A DNA stretch of 64,000 bases, from the NCBI GenBank assembly GCA_030812955.1, contig JAUSTR010000005.1:1-64000 (forward strand), written 5' to 3'. Positions 19,394 to 29,046 of the stretch are shown in pieces (within the stretch, counting starts at the first letter, position 1; each line of letters starts with the position of its first letter). A program made the position numbers and the translations under genes. The notes under the pieces were generated by a model. The model was not told where the DNA came from. It searched no databases and saw only the letters and a program-made list of their open reading frames with translations. The DNA comes from Bacillus alveayuensis. GTDB lineage: Bacteria > Bacillota > Bacilli > Bacillales > Aeribacillaceae.

Positions 19394-20343
19394 ATGAAAG
19401 AAGAACAAATTTTAGCCGTTTATCATCAGGGACCGCAGGCGGTGTACAGTGAGTCAAAACATTATGGAATCAAATCGCACAATTACAAGCACGGGTCGAA
19501 CAACTCGAAACACGCACGGAAAAAACTGTTCTAACAGCCATTTGCCTCCTTCTTCAGATCTGTTTCGCCCTTGAACCTCCTTGCGGAAGAAAACCGGCAA
19601 ACGTCCCGGTGGGTAGGCCGGACATCGGGGGCATACATCGATGCCTTACCCGACAAGTATGGGATCTCTCGGCGCTGCCGGTGGAAGTCACCCAGCACGA
19701 ATGCGAAGTCAAGTCATGTCCCCATTGCCATCGTCTTCACCAAGCAGATTTCCTGCCCACGTCACTAGCCCGGTACAATATGGACCAAGAGTCAAAGCGC
19801 TGCTTGTCTATCTAATGCAGTATCAATTGCTTCCTTACCGTCGGACGGCAGAGCTGATCCAAGATGTCTTTGATCACCGGATTAGCGAAGGGACGCTGGT
19901 GAAGATTAACCGGGAGGCCGGCGGATGTCTTGCCGGCATTCGTTCCCTTCTTCATGAGGTATTTTACTGACTTCCCACGTTCTTCACGTCTATGAAACAG
20001 GCTTTCAGGTACAGGGAAAACGGAACTGGCTTCATGTCGCAAGCAACGATCAAACAACGTGGTATGTCTGCCATCCAAAACGAGGCAAGGAAGCGATGGA
20101 GTTATTGGGCTTCTTTCCCTTTACGGGGGGAACGATGATGCATGACGCATGGAAGCCATATTTTCGGTATCCCCAAGCCCAACATGCATTATGTAATGTC
20201 CATCTTCTCCGTGAACTTCAATCGCTATGGGAGATCCATGAACATGGATGGGCGAAAGTCCTGATGGATCTTCTGCTCGAGATAAAACAGGAGGTAGAAC
20301 AGGACGAACGGGCTCGGCAGTATGAAAGAATGTATGAACGCCC
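19394..20343 (+). pseudogene. IS66-family transposase (TnpC) relic
   Basis: Pieces in several frames line up with IS66/ISBst12-like transposases. The N-terminus from ATG 19394 (EEQILAVYHQGPQAV) follows GGAGGTGAAG. Then come the LETRTEKN/HLPPSSDLF linker, a zinc-binding region (CPHCHRLHQADFLP), PRVKALLVYLMQYQLLPYRR, and the start of the DDE domain MMHDAWKPYFRYPQAQHALC with NVHLLRELQSL. Frameshifts and deletions separate them and the C-terminal third is absent. It is opposite to the EPS genes, between gmd and rfbD, and more GC-rich than its surroundings. Confidence 0.85.
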
Positions 20344-20653
20344 CTCATACATACAACATACTTGGCATACTTCCAAGGAAATTCCTACCTGTTTCCCTTT
20401 TGGTTGCCATGTGCAATACAAAAGCTACTGGTCACAAATATGAGTTTCATCCAAATTATTATATCTCTCCCCTTATCATTTTAAAAATATAAATAGTTAC
20501 TTACATTTTAACTTTTACTGTTGTAGTGTCTACAATTTAACTAAATACGTTGAAATTTTGTTTACATCCAGCTGATCACTCGCCACGTTATATCATATCG
20601 GCTTGTATGGAGATGAAAACGGAAACGAAAAATCGGAAATTCTTTATTGCAAC
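20344..20653. other. Gap without a recognisable gene
   Basis: About 300 bp of AT-rich DNA between the IS66 relic and rfbD. No complete reading frame, terminator with a T run, or known RNA was recognised. A short coding-like stretch on the plus strand (about 20598-20694) runs into the 3' end of rfbD and has no start codon. Confidence 0.5.
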
Positions 20654-21502
20654 TTATATAAAATTCAATTGACAAATAAATTCACTTAATGCTTCTCTCC
20701 AATACCTCATTTTAGTAAATCCATTCAATCTAAGAGCCATATGCTCAAACACTGAATACGACGGTCTTGGCGCTGGTCTTGGAAAATCTTTCTTTTTACA
20801 AGGATTTACTTTAACTTTTATCCCAGCTTCCTCAAAAATTGCTTTCGCAAACTCATACCAAGAACAATGACCAGAATTGGAAACATGGTAAACGCCATAT
20901 TTTTCTGTTTGAATCAGTTCCAAAATGCAATTGGCTAAATCTACTGTATACGTCGGACAGCCAACTTGATCGTGGACAACCATCAATTCATCCCGTTCTT
21001 CGGCCAGCTTTAACATTGTTTTCACAAAATTATTCCCATGCTTCCCATACACCCAAGAAGTTCTCACGATAAAAAACCTAGAGTGTAAATCACGAACAAA
21101 CTGCTCGCCGGCCAATTTGCTTTTCCCATATACGCTAAGCGGGTTTGTCGGGGCAAATTCTTTATATGGTTCATTCGCCATTCCATCAAAGACATAATCG
21201 GTACTGATATAGACAAGTTTAGATCCCACTGCTTCTGATGCTACTGCAACATTCCTTGTTCCATATGCATTAATTAAAAATGCTTGATCCGGATCAGATT
21301 CCGCTAAATCGACTTTTGTATACGCTGCAGCATGAATGACAACATCAGGGCGAGCTTTCGTAATAACCTGTTTTACTTGGTCAAATTTTGTTATATCTAA
21401 CTCTTCTCGTCCATAACCATAACCTTCATATCCTCGATCAGCTAGTAAATGGACTAAATTTGTACCAAGTTGACCTTTTGCGCCTGTTACAACCACTTTC
21501 AT
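20654..21502 (-). CDS. rfbD: dTDP-4-dehydrorhamnose reductase
   Basis: Last step of dTDP-L-rhamnose synthesis: NADPH-dependent reduction of the 4-keto sugar. A 282-residue SDR with GAKGQLGTNLVHLL at residues 7-20, the family motif ISTDYVFDG, catalytic YGKSKLAGE, and the C-terminal RPSYSVFEH...LRLNGFTKMRYWREAL typical of RfbD/RmlD. The last residues (FICQLNFI) look slightly diverged, but length is normal. Its start overlaps the rfbB stop by 4 nt (ATGA), so translation is coupled within rfbA-C-B-D. Confidence 0.95.
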   Translation of the reverse strand: MKVVVTGAKGQLGTNLVHLLADRGYEGYGYGREELDITKFDQVKQVITKARPDVVIHAAAYTKVDLAESDPDQAFLINAYGTRNVAVASEAVGSKLVYISTDYVFDGMANEPYKEFAPTNPLSVYGKSKLAGEQFVRDLHSRFFIVRTSWVYGKHGNNFVKTMLKLAEERDELMVVHDQVGCPTYTVDLANCILELIQTEKYGVYHVSNSGHCSWYEFAKAIFEEAGIKVKVNPCKKKDFPRPAPRPSYSVFEHMALRLNGFTKMRYWREALSEFICQLNFI

Positions 21503-22512
21503 AGCTTGTCACCATACTGTTTTTGGTAGTAGTTCATATATTCACCGGATTTAATATTTTTCCACCATTCTTGGTTATCGATATACCATTGAATCGTTTC
21601 AGCGATACCCTTTTCAAAGGTATATTGCGGCTTCCAACCAAGCTCGGTCATAATTTTTGTTGGATTAATCGCATAACGACGGTCGTGGCCCGGTCGATCG
21701 GCAACATATTTAATTAAGTCTTTTGAAACACCTAGTTTTTCAACAATTAAATGTACGATTTCATTATTCGTCCGTTCATTATGACTACCAATATTGTATA
21801 CCTCACCAGGTCTACCTTTATGAATCACTAAATCAATCCCCGCACAATGGTCTTTTACATGCAGCCAGTCACGAATATTTTGACCGTCACCGTAAATCGG
21901 AAGTTCTTTCCCTTCCAACACATTCGTTATCATTAACGGAACGAGTTTTTCAGGGAAGTGATATGGTCCATAGTTATTGGAACATCTCGTAATATTCACA
22001 TTTAGCCCATACGTTTCATGATACGCTCTTACAAGTAGGTCTCCACCAGCTTTACTTGCTGAATAAGGGCTGTTTGGTGCTAATGGTGTTTCTTCTGTAA
22101 AATATCCCGTTTCTCCAAGTGTACCGTACACTTCATCCGTTGAAATCTGCACATATTTTTTAATATGGTTGGCTTTCGCCACATCCAATAACGCTTGCGT
22201 GCCTAATACATTTGTTTTTACGAAAATATCAGGATCTGTAATACTGCGGTCTACATGCGATTCCGCCGCAAAGTTCACAATAACGTCAATCTCGTGCGTT
22301 TTAACAAGATAATCCACTAGCTCACGGTTATTGATATCCCCTTTTACAAATGTATAGTTCGGGTGATTTTCAACATCCTTTAAGTTTTCCAATTTACCCG
22401 CATAGGTTAATAAATCATAATTGACTACTTTATAATTTGGATATTTCTCAAGCATGTAATGGACAAAGTTGCTGCCGATAAAACCTGCTCCACCTGTAAC
22501 TAAAAGATTCAT
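21499..22512 (-). CDS. rfbB: dTDP-glucose 4,6-dehydratase
   Basis: Second step of dTDP-L-rhamnose synthesis. An extended SDR of 337 residues: NAD-binding GGAGFIGSNF near the N-terminus, FAAESHVDRSI, the catalytic ISTDEVYG (Asp-Glu pair of the dehydratases), YSASKAGGDLL with Tyr/Lys, and CSNNYGPYHFPEKLVPLMI. I start it at ATG 22512, preceded by GGGAGAGAC and sharing bases with the rfbC stop (TAATG). A further in-frame start five codons upstream would overlap rfbC and is less likely. Confidence 0.96.
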   Translation of the reverse strand: MNLLVTGGAGFIGSNFVHYMLEKYPNYKVVNYDLLTYAGKLENLKDVENHPNYTFVKGDINNRELVDYLVKTHEIDVIVNFAAESHVDRSITDPDIFVKTNVLGTQALLDVAKANHIKKYVQISTDEVYGTLGETGYFTEETPLAPNSPYSASKAGGDLLVRAYHETYGLNVNITRCSNNYGPYHFPEKLVPLMITNVLEGKELPIYGDGQNIRDWLHVKDHCAGIDLVIHKGRPGEVYNIGSHNERTNNEIVHLIVEKLGVSKDLIKYVADRPGHDRRYAINPTKIMTELGWKPQYTFEKGIAETIQWYIDNQEWWKNIKSGEYMNYYQKQYGDKL

Positions 22513-23072
22513 TACTGTCTCTCCCATTCAAAGTTGATTTCGGCATCTGCTAATAGCGGATGTTTCGTGTCTTTGCCAGAAAGAATTGGATTCGCAGTCG
22601 GCCAGTCAATTCCTAACGCCGGATCATTCCAAAGAATGCCACGATCATGTTCTGGAGAATAGTATTCATCCACTTTATATTGTACCTCTGTATTTTCCAC
22701 TAATGTACAGAAACCGTGCGCAAACCCTTTTGGCACAAGCAATTGCCGTTTATTCTCCGCGCTTAAAATAAAACCTTGCCGTTTGCCAAACATCGGCGAA
22801 CCTTTGCGAATATCGACAATAACATCGTAGATAGCTCCTCGAGTAACGCGAACGAGTTTCGTTTGCGCCTTTGGATTTAACTGATAATGAAGTCCGCGGA
22901 TCGTTCCCGCTTGTCTGGATAACGAATGGTTATCTTGAATAAAGTCGAAATCAAGACCATATTCCGCAAAAAGCTTTTTATTGTAGCTTTCCATAAAAAA
23001 CCCCCGGTGATCACCGAACACTTTTGGTTCAATCAATAACACACCGGGCAGTGAAGACTCGATCACTTTCAT
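22512..23072 (-). CDS. rfbC: dTDP-4-dehydrorhamnose 3,5-epimerase
   Basis: Double epimerisation of the keto sugar in dTDP-L-rhamnose synthesis. A 186-residue cupin-fold protein. Visible family features are PKVFGDHRGFFMESYN, the catalytic-His loop TIRGLHYQLNP, VDIRKGSPMFG, VPKGFAHGFCTL and the dTDP-binding YKVDEYYSPEHDRGILWNDP. ATG 23072 lies 6 nt after GGGGTG; an upstream in-frame start three codons earlier lacks its own site. It sits between rfbA and rfbB as in many rml operons. Confidence 0.95.
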   Translation of the reverse strand: MKVIESSLPGVLLIEPKVFGDHRGFFMESYNKKLFAEYGLDFDFIQDNHSLSRQAGTIRGLHYQLNPKAQTKLVRVTRGAIYDVIVDIRKGSPMFGKRQGFILSAENKRQLLVPKGFAHGFCTLVENTEVQYKVDEYYSPEHDRGILWNDPALGIDWPTANPILSGKDTKHPLLADAEINFEWERQ

Positions 23073-23090
23073 TATAAACACCCCATCATT

Positions 23091-23978
23091 TTAAAAATAG
23101 ATTAGTCGTCTTTTCTGGTTTGCAATATCAATTAAATATTGACCGTACTGATTTTTCTTTAACGGCTCAGCTAACTTTAATAATTGTTCTCTATCAATAT
23201 ACCCTTTTAAATAAGCTATTTCTTCAAGACAAGCAACCTTTAAACTCTGACGTTTTTCAATAGTTTCAATAAATTGTGATGCTTCCAGCAGTGATTCATG
23301 AGTACCAGAGTCTAACCATGAAAAACCGCGACCCAAAATTTCAACATGCAATTCGGAAAGCTCTAAATATTTTTTGTTAACATCGGTAATTTCTAACTCA
23401 CCACGTCCAGAAGGCTTAATATTTTTCGCAAATTGTATAACTCGATTGTCATAAAAATATAGCCCTGTTACTGCATAATTGGACTTAGGATGTTTTGGTT
23501 TTTCTTCAATAGAAATTGCTCTTCCTTTTTCATCAAACTCTACAACGCCGAAACGTTCTGGATCGTTTACGTAATATCCAAACACCGTCGCTCCCGTTTT
23601 CCGTTCCACAGCCTTTTGTAATAAATTTGTTAACCCATGACCATAAAACAGATTGTCTCCTAAAATCAATGCAACATTATCATCACCGATAAACTCTTCT
23701 CCAATAATAAATGCTTGTGCAAGACCATCTGGCGACGGTTGAACGGCATAGGATAACGAAATTCCTAAGTCCGATCCATCTCCTAGAAGTTCTCGAAAAC
23801 GCGGTGTATCGCTTGGAGTAGAAATAATCATAATATCACGGATACCCGCCAACATTAATACGGATAAAGGATAATAAATCATCGGTTTATCATAGATAGG
23901 CAATAATTGTTTAGATACCGCTTTCGTTAACGGATAAAGGCGAGTACCACTTCCTCCAGCCAAGATGATGCCTTTCAT
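23091..23978 (-). CDS. rfbA: Glucose-1-phosphate thymidylyltransferase
   Basis: Makes dTDP-glucose from dTTP and glucose-1-phosphate; first gene of the rfbA-C-B-D operon. It is 295 residues. The N-terminus [18 protein letters not shown] holds the nucleotide-binding signature; [30 protein letters not shown] and [15 protein letters not shown] are standard. ATG 23978 follows GAGGTG by 8 nt; a GTG at 23987 is too close to it. Only 12 bp separate it from the upstream cysQ2 stop, so a PAP phosphatase shares this transcript. Confidence 0.96.
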   Translation of the reverse strand: MKGIILAGGSGTRLYPLTKAVSKQLLPIYDKPMIYYPLSVLMLAGIRDIMIISTPSDTPRFRELLGDGSDLGISLSYAVQPSPDGLAQAFIIGEEFIGDDNVALILGDNLFYGHGLTNLLQKAVERKTGATVFGYYVNDPERFGVVEFDEKGRAISIEEKPKHPKSNYAVTGLYFYDNRVIQFAKNIKPSGRGELEITDVNKKYLELSELHVEILGRGFSWLDSGTHESLLEASQFIETIEKRQSLKVACLEEIAYLKGYIDREQLLKLAEPLKKNQYGQYLIDIANQKRRLIYF

Positions 23979-23990
23979 AATTTTCACACC

Positions 23991-24812
23991 TCACATGCTA
24001 AAAAGGCTTGTTTTCTCTACAACAAACCATGGATTTAAAAGGTTTTCCTTGTTATATCTTAGCGGTTTTCCATCAGTTTTAACTACTCTTCCACCTACCT
24101 GCTCGACAATCGCCTGCCCAGCAGCCGTATCCCACTCCATTGTCGGCGCAAATCGCGGATATACATCCGCTTTTCCTTCTGCGACCAAGCATAACTTTAA
24201 CGAACTGCCTGCTGAAGTAATATCTACTTCTCCATATTTCTCTTTCATTTGATGGATGTATTTCTCTGTTTCTGGCGATAAATGTGAGCGGCTTGCTACG
24301 ACAGATATTTTTTCTTTCTTTATTGCAAGCGAAAGTCTTGCTGAAGCATTCACTAGCTCTAAATCGTCTTGTACTTCTACTGTACTCGCGTTTACGAGTT
24401 TAAAAGAACCGATGCCTTTTTTCGCAAAATATGCCGTATCTAGTACAGGTGCATAAATGATACCGAAAACTGGCTTTCCAGCTTCTATTAATGCGATATT
24501 AACCGTAAATTCCCCGTTTTTCTTAATAAATTCCTTTGTTCCATCTAACGGATCAACAAGCCAAAAATAGTTCCACTCTTTACGAGTTTCGAATGGAATA
24601 GACTTTCCTTCTTCACTTAACACAGGAATATTTGGATATAAGGAACTTAATCCCTTAACAATAATTTCATGCGACTTTTTATCAGCTAATGTAAGAGGAG
24701 AGTGGTCTTCTTTACTTTCTATACCAAAGTTATTTTTATATACTTGTAAAATCTCTTTACCAGCATCTAGAGAAATCTTTAACAAATCTATCAATTGAAT
24801 GTTTTCTACCAT
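23991..24812 (-). CDS. cysQ: 3'(2'),5'-bisphosphate nucleotidase (PAP phosphatase), copy 2
   Basis: A 273-residue paralogue of the protein at 7063-7881, similar over its whole length. It keeps the complete metal and substrate motifs: LSEEGKSIPF, WLVDPLDGTKEFIKKNG, GIIYAPVLDTAYFAKKG and MEWDTAAGQAIVEQVGGRV. Upstream lies only the scarred remnant of a second cysC and permease, so this gene looks like the surviving end of a duplicated sat-permease-cysC-cysQ module, now fused transcriptionally to rfbA. Function as PAP phosphatase is inferred from the intact motifs and the neighbouring sulfotransferase. Confidence 0.88.
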   Translation of the reverse strand: MVENIQLIDLLKISLDAGKEILQVYKNNFGIESKEDHSPLTLADKKSHEIIVKGLSSLYPNIPVLSEEGKSIPFETRKEWNYFWLVDPLDGTKEFIKKNGEFTVNIALIEAGKPVFGIIYAPVLDTAYFAKKGIGSFKLVNASTVEVQDDLELVNASARLSLAIKKEKISVVASRSHLSPETEKYIHQMKEKYGEVDITSAGSSLKLCLVAEGKADVYPRFAPTMEWDTAAGQAIVEQVGGRVVKTDGKPLRYNKENLLNPWFVVEKTSLFSM

Positions 24813-24886
24813 TTAAAAAACCTCTTTCGTAAAAAATATAAGAAGTCATTCACATTTCACATACAGTAAGTAACCTCTCCCTAGTA

Positions 24887-25518
24887 TTAGTTCAGATACC
24901 CATTTTTCTCAAGATAAGTAATAATTTGTTTTACCGACTCTTCTAACGATTGTTTATCCGTCTCAACTACCAACTCTGGATTTTCCGGTTCTTCATACGG
25001 ATCATCGATTCCTGTAAATCCTTTAATTTCTCCAGCTCTTGCTTTTTTGTATAACCATGTTCAGCTGTTCATAGAATTAATTTAGGATAGAAATATTGAA
25101 TCTAGGTAAATATTAAGATTAAAGTAAAGCCTGTAGCAACAAAAGAATACTTTGAGCTACGCCTAGACCTAAAAATTCAATTTTTGAACATCCAGCTTTA
25201 CTTTTGAATAAATTTCCATAAAATCATACTAGGAACACCACTCAGCTTAATTGTGATGATTCTATCGATTTGGATTGTTCATTTAGTATGGATATCGTAA
25301 AAAGGAGTTAAAGTGTAATGAAAGCGACAAATATTGTATGGCATCATTCAAAAGTAACAAAAGAAGACAGACAAAAATTAAACGGACATAAAAGTGTTGT
25401 ATTCCTTTTGGATCGCGTCTTTCACACTCTTCTAAACTACATTTTACATAGATTTCAATAAACTCTTTTTCACCAAGAAGTTGACGAACCATTTTGCGGT
25501 CCTCACGGTATGGAGAAA
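24887..25518. pseudogene. Scrambled remnant of a second permease-cysC module
   Basis: Three pieces of a cysC copy lie in conflicting orientations. Minus strand 24887-25054 is the C-terminus ([20 protein letters not shown] to the stop). Plus strand 25220-25300 is the C-terminus of the SLC13 permease ([20 protein letters not shown]), followed at 25318-25400 by the cysC start ([17 protein letters not shown]). Minus strand 25402-25518 is the middle of CysC ([19 protein letters not shown]). The P-loop part is missing. The permease-then-cysC order matches the intact module at 7944-10341, so this is a rearranged duplicate. The 165 bp at 25055-25219 match nothing I recognise. Confidence 0.85.
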
Positions 25519-25728
25519 TGTTCCGTATTTTTTCAGTTCAGATCTATGTCTACTTTGTATTAAATAAATTCCATAGTTATAATCACTAGCGTTGCATAAA
25601 TATAGTCTAAATTTTCAGTAAATATTTATTCGTGAATTAGAGCCAAAAGGACAAAACCTAAAGAAAAGGTGACTCTGTCCATTTGGTAAAATATATACAT
25701 CTAGTGCAAGAGTGACAGCAACAATTCT

Positions 25729-26220
25729 TTAATTATGTACTAGATCGTTCGGTGTCCTTGTCCATGAACACAAGTCGTAAATGAAGTTTTTCTCCCGCTT
25801 TTGTTTTACGATTTTTGCCCATTTGTAATGGGTTAAGTTAAGCGGTAGTGTACTTGAATCAATGATCTTTAATGGCATGTTCTTTCTATTTTTAAAGTGG
25901 ATTTGTTGAATTTGATAAACAAGATCCATGAATAGGGTTGAAAGAATTTCTGGATTGATTTCATTGTTGTTTCGTGATAATTGAGAGGCACTTATCGATT
26001 CAAATCCAAGTGTTTTTTGTAGATCTTCATTAAGTAGTGCATCACTCATGGCTTGTAAACTCTCGGTTTCATGCAACTGAGCAAAAAGAAGAAGTTTAAT
26101 AAAAGCCTCTGTTTCTTGATGTAGTAATCTTGTTTACCATTTTCAACATGTTCAAAATTTTTTAAAATTTATGGGTGAAACCCATTTACCAAATGACGAA
26201 ATTAGTGTATTCTTGTCCAT
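25729..26220 (-). pseudogene. IS4-family transposase, N-terminal relic
   Basis: Minus strand from ATG 26220 reads MDKNTLISSFGKWVSPINFK, the typical start of IS231/ISBs-like IS4 transposases. After frameshifts it continues LLFAQLHETESLQAMSDALL, GFESISASQLSRNNNEINPE and MPLKIIDSSTLPLNLTHYKW (first DDE Asp in IIDSST). After this the frame degrades and the catalytic remainder is absent. It lies between the cysC scar and the intact sulfotransferase. The roughly 200 bp to its left contain no gene. Confidence 0.82.
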
Positions 26221-26266
26221 AATGTGGTCCTTTACTATTGGACTAGGACAGGAATCACCTGTACTT

Positions 26267-27178
26267 CTATTGTTTGTGTACTGCTCGTTTATCGTCTAAC
26301 CAAATACCAAGATTAATCCCAATAATATTTTCCAATTCTTTAATATCATCAAAAAAGATGTTTATAAGCTTTTCTCTTATATCAAGAGCTAACGACTTAG
26401 GTATAGATTTTAGAGGACCTTGATTAATTTTGTCTAAATACCTTAGAAAATTATCTCTAGACTGTTGCGTTGGGAAAAATATTCGACCAAACCTTTTTAA
26501 AGGTTTGAAATAATTAGGCTTATATATAAAATCTCTTAGAAATTTAAATTTGGGTTCACCTGCTTCATTACTTTTTAAATCTGTCTGGATATCTACATCT
26601 TGTGATACTCCTAAAAAACTAAAAATATCAGAAAGGACACTTTTTTTGTTCTTCACAAATTCTTCAAATATTATAAATTTCATATTCTCCAATGGAAAAT
26701 ACTTAAGATAACGTTTTATTTGCTTTGCATAAAAACCTCTATCTACATAGCTAAAATGGTTCTTTTCAAAATCCCCCAGACTGATTCGCTCTCTTTCTAG
26801 ATTAATTGCTTCTATAAAACTATGTTTTTCATAATCCCTTCTGTAGCTCATCAAATAATGTGAATATGCTCTATCCGCAGGATTCCTTAGCATGAAAATT
26901 ATTTTAATATCTTTTCCAAGTGATTTATATATTCTTTCTGGAACCTCTTCAAAGTACATATATTCTGGGTCTATTTCCCCAACTGCCTTTGCACTTTTAC
27001 AACGCGAAAAATACATTTTTTCATAAAAATCAATGCCTTGCTCAAATTTTTTATTATCTTGAAAAAATTTGGTTTCCTTAACAGTAGGTAAATAGATATC
27101 TGGATGTTGTATAAGTAAATCGTGTAATGTAGTAGTTCCGGATTTCTGGGCACCAACACATAAAAAGTTTGGTTTCAA
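26267..27178 (-). CDS. PAPS-dependent sulfotransferase
   Basis: Probable transfer of a sulfuryl group from PAPS to a sugar hydroxyl of the polysaccharide; cytoplasmic, 303 residues, intact. The 5'-phosphosulfate loop GAQKSGTTTLHDLL is at residues 8-21, the 3'-phosphate-binding motif is MLRNPADRAYSHYL with conserved Arg and Ser, and FIIFEEF and IFSFLGVSQDVD are standard later elements. The start is a TTG 7 nt after AGGAGTG, and no ATG fits. It lies between wzy and cysQ2, flanked by IS relics on both sides. It resembles the heparan/capsule-type sulfotransferases (Sulfotransfer_1/3). The acceptor is not predictable. Confidence 0.88.
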   Translation of the reverse strand: MKPNFLCVGAQKSGTTTLHDLLIQHPDIYLPTVKETKFFQDNKKFEQGIDFYEKMYFSRCKSAKAVGEIDPEYMYFEEVPERIYKSLGKDIKIIFMLRNPADRAYSHYLMSYRRDYEKHSFIEAINLERERISLGDFEKNHFSYVDRGFYAKQIKRYLKYFPLENMKFIIFEEFVKNKKSVLSDIFSFLGVSQDVDIQTDLKSNEAGEPKFKFLRDFIYKPNYFKPLKRFGRIFFPTQQSRDNFLRYLDKINQGPLKSIPKSLALDIREKLINIFFDDIKELENIIGINLGIWLDDKRAVHKQ

Positions 27179-27224
27179 TGTTAGCCACTCCTATTTCCTT
27201 TAATATACTCTAAAATATAATAAT

Positions 27225-27908
27225 TGGATCTAAGTCAATATTTTAGACACAAAAAAGTTAAGCGAACAGATGTTATTACAAAGGTTTTATGCTGACCCAG
27301 GGAGGCTTGACATGGAGCCTCTACGGGCATGATTCGCCAAGCAAACAAGCTTACCACACCCGCCTCCCCATGTAAAGCCGTGGCTTTGATGGTAGAGCAG
27401 TGGATTATGCTATGCCCCTAATTTGATTTTCTAATTCTTGTGGTGTCATATAACTAATACTTCCGTGTATTCGTTTGCGGTTATACCAGCCTTCAATGTA
27501 TCTAAATAATGCGAGTCTTGCTGATTCATAGTCGAGATATTGAACGTGGTTAACTTCTTCTTTCTTTAAAATGGCATGAAATGACTCAATACAGTTATTA
27601 TCATAAGGACATCCCTTGCGCTTGCGGCTAAAGGATTGCTTCATATTAAGAGATTTAAATAGTTTTTAAACTCATCGCTTGTGTATTGCGAACCCAGATT
27701 CAGTTTTATGGCCGGATCTCCAAATACGCTATATTCGCTGCTTAGTTCCTTAACTGAGCTCCCTGAATGATATAGAAGATCAACCACTGTTCTTTTGAAG
27801 TCGTCATTAAATTTTTTTCCTGTATTTTTGTTTTCCATTAGATACATCCTCCTAGTGATTATTTTAGTCACTTAACTAAGATGTGTCCATGAATCTATAC
27901 TAGCATCA
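27225..27908 (-). mobile_element. Deletion derivative of an IS3-family element
   Basis: About 684 bp with the same ends as the element at 11646-13090: right end TGATGCTAGTATAGATTCAT then GGACACATC; left end TGGATCTAAGTCAATATTTT then AGACACA. Inside, OrfA's N-terminus (MENKNTGKKFNDDFKRTVVD, ATG 27838) is joined after about 40 residues to the OrfB motif LGSQYTSDEF, deleting most of the transposase. The OrfB tail CIESFHAILKKEEVNHVQYL remains at 27405-27644. A GC-rich block (27299-27380) next to the left end resembles the one at 11700-11830 in the first copy. Non-autonomous. Confidence 0.82.
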
Positions 27909-28013
27909 TATATCCCCTATCTATATATTTCAGTTAAAATTCCGACATGTTTAACCAATACCTAACCTTGTCGATACTGCTCCTAAACAGTTGAATCAAA
28001 GGAGCGGATGAAT

Positions 28014-29033
28014 AATGAAGAAAAAAAGATTACAAGTAACGTACAATCATGGTTGGATCATTGAACGTCTTCAAGAACAGGAAAAATGTGAAAATGGCTA
28101 AACGAATTGCGGTGATTCGTCTCATTATGCAAAGCTACTTAGGAATCTAGGTTGCTGAGCTTTTGAATATCCATCTTGAAACCGTTTCAATTACATTCAA
28201 AAAGTTTCATCAAGGTGGCATGGATACGCTATTAGAACTTCAGTACACTCTAGGTAGAAAGTCGTATCTGTCTTCAGACGAAGAACATAAATTAAAAAAG
28301 ATGCTGGAAAAAAGCACTCCTACAGATGAGGGATACGGCATCGAAACTTGTTGTAATACACAGATCAATCAACATGTGTTAGAAAAGAAATTTTCCGTCA
28401 CCATGTCCCGTGGCGATATTTTTGACATGCTTCATCGATGGGGATTTCGCTATACATGTCCTATGTATACCCTCAAACGGACCAATCCTCAAAAACAAAA
28501 AGAGTTTCAATAGAAATGGACCTCATAAAAAACTTGTCGACAACACGGTCAAAATTATGAAGATGAAAGTCGTTTTCGGGATGACCAAGCTCTTCGTACC
28601 ACCTAGAGTGCCAAAGGGCGTCAAAAACAAATCGCTACGTATGGACACCACGCAACGACCAGCTTATTAGATGGTATCAATATCGAATCGGGTGGATTTC
28701 TCTTTATGGAAACGAATCAATGCAATGCACAGGCTTTTCTGCAGTTTCTTCAATATTACATTCGTTCAGTATCCAGATCAACATGTCGTGATGGTCTTGG
28801 AACACTCCAAAATTCATAATGCAAAAGTTCTTCAGCTTTTTTTACGTGAGCATGAAGAACAATCCCTCTTCGCCAATTTAAAGTTAGTTGAACGAATTTG
28901 GGGCTGGCTGAAAGAGAGTGTCATTGCCAATCGGTTTCATCCTACTCGAAAGGAGTTGAGAGAATCAATTTATTTCGTCTGGAGCACCTCGCTTAATTTC
29001 AAGAAAAAGTGCTCCAACACATCAGACAGGTAG
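28014..29033 (+). pseudogene. IS630-family transposase relic
   Basis: Plus-strand pieces starting at ATG 28014 after AAGGAGCGG. The N-terminal HTH region MAKRIAVIRLIMQSYLGI is broken by TAG and continues VAELLNIHLETVSITFKKFH. Then comes the winged helix SVTMSRGDIFDMLHRWGFRY and, in other frames, the DDE remnants VFGMTKLFVPP, HVVMVLEHSKIHNAK (second Asp position changed) and LVERIWGWLKESVIANRFHP. Several frameshifts and a stop make it inactive. It lies opposite to and just downstream of wzy. Confidence 0.82.
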
Positions 29034-29046
29034 TTATGTCGGAATA

